A stretch of DNA of 64,000 bases from Pleodorina starrii (Eukaryota > Chlorophyta > Chlorophyceae > Chlamydomonadales > Volvocaceae): positions 2,480,001 through 2,544,000 of the forward strand of contig BRXU01000007.1 in the NCBI GenBank assembly GCA_030267565.1, written 5' to 3'. Within the stretch, counting starts at the first letter, position 1. Each line of letters starts with the position of its first letter. Below are positions 60,301-64,000 of the stretch, piece by piece. Both the position numbers and the translations under genes were made by a program. The notes beneath the pieces were generated by a model that was given only the letters and a program-made list of their open reading frames with translations, did not search any database and was not told the origin of the DNA.

Positions 60301-60980
60301 ACATCGAACCCCGGTCCATGGGCCGCCTGCAACTTCCGCCTCCGCCTCCACCGCCTCCACTACCGCTTCTACCGCCTCCACCGCAATCACCACTGCTTCT
60401 ACCGCCTCCACCGCAATCACCACTGCTTCTACCGCCTCCACCGCAATCACCACTGCTTCTACCGCCTCCACCGCAATCACGGCCGCCCATGAGCATGTTG
60501 AGTCGCCTGTTCATCACGTATGGGAGTCGGCAGAGCGGAGCTATACCTGGCGGCGCGCGCGCGGGCGGCAGTTACCCAGCAGGCGGCGGCGGTGGCCGCG
60601 GCGGTGGCGATCATGGTGGCGGCAATGGCGGCGGTGTGGGTGGCAGCAGCTATGGTGACGGTGGTGGCGGCTACGGAGGCGGCGGTGGCTACGGTGGAGG
60701 TGGCGGAGGCAACTTTGGTCGAAGTGGCCGCGGATACGGGGACAGTGGTGCTGATGGTGGAGGCGGTGCTGGCGGTTGGGTTCAGCAGGAGCCGCCGCCG
60801 TTGGTTCAGCTTCAAATGCAGACGGCAATGCAAATGGCTGAAGCTGCACAAATGCTGCCTGATGGTGGCAACAATAGACAGTGGCCATTCCGAGGCTATC
60901 AGGGTGCACCGGGCGGTTTTCAGCCCGGGCCGGGTGAGGGGCCAAGGTCGAACCCGGTCTACGGCAACCCGTACGGCTGA
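45385..60980 (+). CDS. HAP2: HAP2/GCS1-like gamete fusogen, copy E (926 aa, 13 exons, long Pro/Gly tail)
   Basis: Exons: 45385-45516, 45587-45687, 46077-46269, 46664-46818, 49338-49446, 49742-49947, 54514-54632, 54894-54970, 55677-55790, 56537-56659, 58282-58560, 58960-59136, 59985-60980. Phases match throughout; stop TGA. The ectodomain is complete: TGRLEKC, CRDL, KPYEQII, CCKC, the domain-III exon (NVTNLGRL) and an exon 12 rich in N-glycosylation sites. The fusion loop is the longest (20 residues between cysteines) and apolar (LPGLLGGIL), close in length to the Chlamydomonas loop. DC-x3-C-x7-CFVKKRCWSK precedes one TM helix. The cytoplasmic tail (about 290 residues) has four PPPPQSPLL-type repeats, then a Gly-rich region, ending NPVYGNPYG; Chlamydomonas HAP2 also has a long Gly/Pro tail, so E is my best candidate for the ancestral copy. 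An alternative acceptor at 59928 would break the phase. Confidence 0.88.
47563..47608. repeat. Solo GC-rich hairpin with R3-like flank
   Basis: A GGGCGGGGCC...GGGGCCCCGCCC hairpin followed by TGTAGGATTG...CCATGTCCGTGCGT, the flank seen in R3. It is a remnant element in intron 4 of copy E. The next 250 bp (47700-47960) are purine-rich and repetitive (GGGGCTGGAG-type words). Confidence 0.65.
48745..49087 (-). repeat. Repeat family R1, copy in intron 4 of HAP2 copy E
   Basis: A reverse-strand copy of the 330-bp element with the same tRNA-like core (reverse of GCAGATAGCGCAGTCGGTTA) and the ends GTTTTCATGAG and CTCAGAAAACCTTCAG. Confidence 0.7.
50040..51365. other. 1.3-kb insertion in intron 6 of copy E, unclassified
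   Basis: Compared with intron 6 of copy D (38539-38690), copy E has extra sequence between two stretches that carry CCATCTGCCATGGCAT. Inside, 50476-51003 (+) is an open frame of 175 residues, hydrophilic, rich in Thr, Pro, Gln, Arg and Lys. I do not recognise it; it could be an ORF1-like N-terminus of a truncated retroelement or chance. The GCCATCTGCCATGGCATTCAGTGCGT-type unit is locally tandem at 51366-51480. Confidence 0.45.
51366..51480. repeat. Short tandem repeat of a CCATGGCATTCAGTG unit
   Basis: Four to five imperfect copies of CCATCTGCCATGGCATTCAGTG lie in intron 6 of copy E. A single unit is present at the same place in copy D (near 38580). Confidence 0.75.
51948..53109 (-). mobile_element. 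Repeat family R3, copy 4
   Basis: A reverse-strand, almost full-length copy in intron 6 of copy E. It begins with the GC hairpin and ends with GGGGCCCCGCCC and CAACCCCTTG. A solo R3 end (51830-51860) lies just upstream. Confidence 0.8.
53110..53778. other. Remainder of intron 6 of copy E, no gene
   Basis: No recognisable gene. It contains a doubled GGCTCCTTGCTA(A/G)CAA motif near 53310-53360. Likely an old element. Confidence 0.4.
53779..53940 (+). repeat. Repeat family R2, copy 2
   Basis: A near-identical copy of the hairpin element, with a short duplication of TTCTATT inside, in intron 6 of copy E. Confidence 0.7.
55919..56256 (-). repeat. Repeat family R1, copy in intron 9 of HAP2 copy E
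   Basis: A reverse-strand copy with the tRNA-like core and the TTCATGAGTAGTTGCC end. The corresponding intron in copy D lacks it: sequence GCTTCAGCAAA...GTTTGGTCTCACTGG is continuous there (near 40437-40460), which gives an empty site. Confidence 0.75.
58770..58916 (+). repeat. Repeat family R2, copy 3
   Basis: A copy of the 150-bp hairpin element in intron 11 of HAP2 copy E, ending TAATTAATTAA about 45 bp before exon 12. Confidence 0.7.
59340..59890. repeat. Minisatellite in intron 12 of copy E
   Basis: Diverged tandem units with GGGTCATGGG, GGGGAATGA and TATGACTGGG words, ending close to exon 13. It is the counterpart of the array in intron 10 of copy D. Confidence 0.8.
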
Positions 60981-61904
60981 TCAGCCGGATTATCTTGCGT
61001 CACCAACTTACGTTGATATTATGAGTGGAACAAAAAAAGAGCCATAGCCGCTGGTTGCAGACCTTGAAAGTTTTGTTGAGGTTTGTTATCAACTGCCTGA
61101 TCCAGATCACACGCACATGCCTCGTTTGGGGATCGTGGTTCATGGGTGCGTGGATGCCTCGTCTTTAGTAAATGCAAATAACGGTATCGTTGATTGCTTG
61201 GACAGATAGATACAATAAGCGACGGCCGCTATCTTGTTCAGATGCTATGCCCGTAAGGCCCGTATGTGCATATTCCTCAGACTCCAACGAATATGGGATG
61301 AGGCTGCTTACGACCGTGGTGCGATTGAAAGGGAATGTATGGGGTATCTCTCCAATTGGGATGTCAAATCGTTACACGACTGTAGTCGAGCAACGTAAGC
61401 CGATTTGCGAACCCACAGTTGTACATCAATTTAGACATGTCATTTTACAAAACACAAGCGCGTTAGTTGTTTGTCCGTATATATAGTAACGTACGCGACG
61501 TACGCACAAAATGGCGCGCTTCTGTCGTACCAAGATTGGCGCGCGTTTAGCGCATTAAAACACATTAAGACCTATATCCCCTCCAGTCATCATCGGAGCC
61601 TGATTCGTTTCCGCTTGTGTTGTTGGGCGATTGAGGTTAACCGCCCGAATGGTAGAGCAAGAGCGATTCGTGTTTGTCCTATGTGTATGTAGTACCGGTG
61701 CGGTTGAAGACGAATGCCACGTTTTTCTGGAGTGTCCTGCTTATGACGGCATTCGCCAGAATTTGCAGCTGTCGATCAGCGTTTGATTGCAAAAGCGCTC
61801 CACGAGATGTATGCGTCGGTTGCGATCGAAGTCTATCTATCTGCGTACTGGCTTACCAATTTAAATTGGTTGCTCACTCAGTAATTTCTTACGTTTTCCT
61901 TTTT
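60981..61904. other. 3' flank of copy E, no gene seen
   Basis: About 0.9 kb of unique-looking sequence after the last HAP2 gene, with only short frames and no recognisable motif. Confidence 0.5.
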
Positions 61905-62300
61905 GGGCGGGGCCCCAGCGCGAAGCGCCCAGGGGGGCCCCGCCCTGTAGCCGTAGCGCCTCTAGCGTAGCTAGAGAAGCGGAGGCCTTACCCCGACTGA
62001 AATGTAGTCCGTCCGATGTAATGCCTTTTTTTGGGCTTTTCGCTTTTCGTTTCGGCATTTCTCATCGCATATTGTATTTTGTATTGCAGGATATGCATCC
62101 GTACGCATGTTCAGGCATTTTTGAGTTTGTGCTAGTTTGTGCTGATCGCGGCCGAAGTCGCATGAACGCCTCCGCGCCTGGAAATTGTTGCAATCGCTGT
62201 CAAAATATTTATAATGAAATTGTGATATGGCGGCGCGATGTGAATCGTATTGCTATCGTGAAGTAGAATAGCTCGGCTCCGGAACCCCGACGCGTAAAGT
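61905..62300 (+). mobile_element. Repeat family R7, copy 2
   Basis: This starts with the GC hairpin (61905-61945), then GTAGCTAGAGAAGCGGAGGC and GATCGCGGCCGAAGTCGCAT, and runs through CCCGACGCGTAAAGTGCG. It is uninterrupted here, in contrast to 35373-36905. No coding capacity. Confidence 0.6.
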
Positions 62301-62454
62301 GCGTAAATTGTTTTTGCGTCGCGGGATGTGCTGATCATATATAGATATATCATAGAAATTATTTATGTGCGATATCATAGCGTTAGGCTTGTCAAAGTTA
62401 GTCGCCTTGCGATTTGCGAGTAAAATGCGATCGTGCACTCGCGCTACTTAGGAT

Positions 62455-63015
62455 GCTGAATAGCAAAGCGTAGCGTAGCGTTGCATAGCGTTGCGTAGCG
62501 GATCGTAACGAAGCATAGCGGAGCGTATCGCGGAGCATAGCGTCGCGTCGTGTACTCGGCGGTAAAGTCGTGCGCGCCTGCACAACGCTCCGCTACGTTC
62601 TGCTGCGCTTCGCTACGCTGTCGCTCGCTCGCTCGCTCGCTCGGTGTCATCGCTTAAACGCAAGTCGGCGATTAAAGCCAAAGCTCAAAGTTAGTCGCCA
62701 CTCGTCGCGGCTCATTGCTGGTCGCATCATCGCCGCTCATTATTCATTGCCGCTCGCCGCCGCTCGGGTTGCGCACGCGCCTTCCCGCGAAGCATAGCGT
62801 AGTGTACCATAGCGTAGCATAGTGTAGTGCAGCGTGCACGATCGTAAATCGCACGTCACATTTCAACGTGCATGATTGCGTAGCGTTGCATGCCGTTGTG
62901 TAGCGGAGCGTAGCACAGCATAGCGGAGCGTAGCGGAGCGCAGCGGAGCGCAGCGGAGCGTAGCGGAGCGTAGCGTCGCATCGCGTCGAGTCGTGTCGCG
63001 TAGCATAGTGCAGTG
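62455..63015. repeat. Degenerate GCGTA/GCATA satellite, block 1
   Basis: Two blocks (about 62455-62560 and 62775-63010) are built from pentamer-like words GCGTA, GCATA and GCGGA, with a (GCTC)n run at 62624-62642. The same words return at 63665-63930. The flanking phrase ATCATAGCGTTAG(G/A)CTTGTCAAAGT occurs at about 62373 and again at 63975, spaced 1.6 kb, so the whole stretch may be one unit of a larger tandem repeat running out of the window. Confidence 0.65.
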
Positions 63016-63017
63016 CA

Positions 63018-63132
63018 GTCAGCGTAGCTCAATTGGAAGAGCACTCGCTTGGCAATTCGATGGTCATGGGTTCGATCCCATGCTTGGTCGGATTGTCAAA
63101 GGGTAGATGTGGGTTCGAATCCCACCGCTGAC
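63018..63132 (+). tRNA. tRNA-like sequence with two T-arms (probably SINE head, not a functional tRNA)
   Basis: Perfect 7-bp acceptor-type stem GTCAGCG / CGCTGAC, a D-arm-like TAGCTCAATTGGAAGAGCA, an anticodon-loop-like TTGGCAA (GGC, Ala-like), and two T-arms (63065-63082 and 63109-63125, both with GGTTCGA). The anticodon stem does not pair well, and the total of 115 nt is too long unless an intron is assumed. It is more likely a tRNA-derived Pol III promoter of a SINE. Confidence 0.45.
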
Positions 63133-63670
63133 CCCCTGGCAGTTGGCCAGGGTGTAGAAGGTTGGATGGTAGCTTACCAACCGGTGTCGTTGGCGGGGGC
63201 GCGCTGATGAAGACGGTAGATGTAGTTAGTCGGAGCTACTGGGCGGGACCGTACCCCTGGGAGGAGGACGCCTACCACTCAAGACGAAGGCGGTAGCTAC
63301 GAGCATCAAGGTTCCCGAGGTGGAGCTCCGGAGCTGGAGATGGAGTCGAAGGCCAAGTTCGAAGAATGAGCGGGCAAGTCCCAGGCTACCCGGTAGTCGG
63401 TACTAGCGAGGTGGCTGCTGAGGTGTGATCAGGAGGGCCAGACTCCGGCTAGTAGCACTAACTGGCCGTGTTCCCCAGCGATAATGGGGCGAGGAGAACG
63501 ACTGCGATAGTGTCGTGGATCGTCGTACAGGTGTCGTGCGGATTGGACCAAACCTGGTGGCGGCTGGTCGGCTCGCTATATAAAAAGCAAATGCCAGAGT
63601 CCCGGCGGCAGGCCCCCGTCCCCTTAAACCACGCCAGAGCGTGCTCGGTGTAACAATAATAATAACATAG
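63018..63670 (+). mobile_element. tRNA-derived SINE-like element
   Basis: The tRNA-like head is followed by about 500 bp of non-coding body and a 3' end GCTCGGTGTAACAATAATAATAAC. The short AAT-type tail recalls the (ATT)n tail of the LINE at the left edge. It is embedded in the GCGTA satellite. Confidence 0.45.
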
Positions 63671-64000
63671 TGCAGTGCAGTGTGTATAACATTGCGTATC
63701 GTTGCATCGTAACGGAGCATAGCGCGTCACGTCGCGTCGCGTCGCGTCGCGTCATGTAGCCTAGCGTAGCGTAGCATAGCATAGCGTAACATAGCGTTGT
63801 GTAGTGTAGTGGATCGTAATGGAGCATAGCAGAGTGTAGCGTGGAGCATAGCGGAGCGTAGCATAGCGTCACGTCGCGTCACGTAACGTAGTCTAGCGTC
63901 ACGTCGCATGCCATACAATAGCGCAGCGTGCACGATCGCATTTCGACATGCACGATTGAAGTCGTGCACGCGACTATCATAGCGTTAGACTTGTCAAAGT
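63671..64000. repeat. Degenerate GCGTA/GCATA satellite, block 2
   Basis: The continuation of the pentamer-like satellite to the window end. The last 25 bases repeat the phrase found near 62373. Confidence 0.6.

Noticed and set aside
60061..60945. Long minus-strand frames opposite the tail of HAP2 copy E
   Set aside because: They are shadows of the Pro/Gly repeat coding sequence; the + frame continues a conserved protein.
63018..63132. Functional tRNA-Ala gene
   Set aside because: The acceptor and T-arm pair well, but there are two T-arms and the anticodon stem is poor; more likely a SINE head.

Overview
The window looks like nuclear DNA of a green alga close to the chlorophycean/volvocine lineage. 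It holds split genes with GT-AG introns and strong exon homology to Chlamydomonas-type HAP2/GCS1, a DIRS/PAT-like tyrosine-recombinase retrotransposon, a LINE with an RNase H domain, and many small inverted-repeat elements. There is no operon, ribosome-binding-site or other prokaryotic structure. The species cannot be named from the sequence alone.

The main content is a head-to-tail array of five HAP2/GCS1-like genes, the eukaryotic class II gamete-fusion protein, all on the + strand. They are called here A (2783-8945), B (10190-23640), C (24806-31996), D (33493-43048) and E (45385-60980). I rebuilt each gene from 12 or 13 exons by matching splice phase and protein motifs across the copies. 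The spliced lengths are all divisible by three, giving 657, 709, 676, 561 and 926 residues, with no internal stop and a terminal stop in each. Each has a signal peptide, the GRLEKC-type start of the ectodomain, the CRDL and CC-x-C blocks, the R...C-loop-C fusion-loop exon, a membrane-proximal C-x3-C-x7-C-x5-C-W motif, one transmembrane helix and a cytoplasmic tail that ends near NPxYxNxYG. A similar 45-46 bp leader lies just before every ATG.

The copies are not equivalent. The fusion-loop exon differs in length (10 to 20 residues between its cysteines) and in hydrophobicity. A and D lack the whole exon for the C-terminal ectodomain domain (exon 11) but keep frame. D looks like a chimera: an E-like 5' part (exons 1-10) joined through a minisatellite to a C-like 3' part (exons 12-13). 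The regions downstream of C and D match each other, as do those upstream of D and E, so an unequal tandem duplication probably built this part. Cytoplasmic tails run from short (B, C, D) to a long Pro/Gly-rich one (E).

Mobile DNA fills the introns and spacers. Positions 1-2189 are a LINE 3' end with a long ATT tail. Intron 10 of B is about 8 kb and carries a 1.2-kb repeat plus a complete DIRS-like element (16179-22228). Intron 11 of C holds an inverted-repeat element with a TTA target duplication, whose empty site can be read from gene D. Introns of D and E hold nested elements of several families. From about 61.9 kb to the end there is no gene, only repeats: a GC-hairpin element, degenerate GCGTA-type satellite and a tRNA-derived SINE-like unit.
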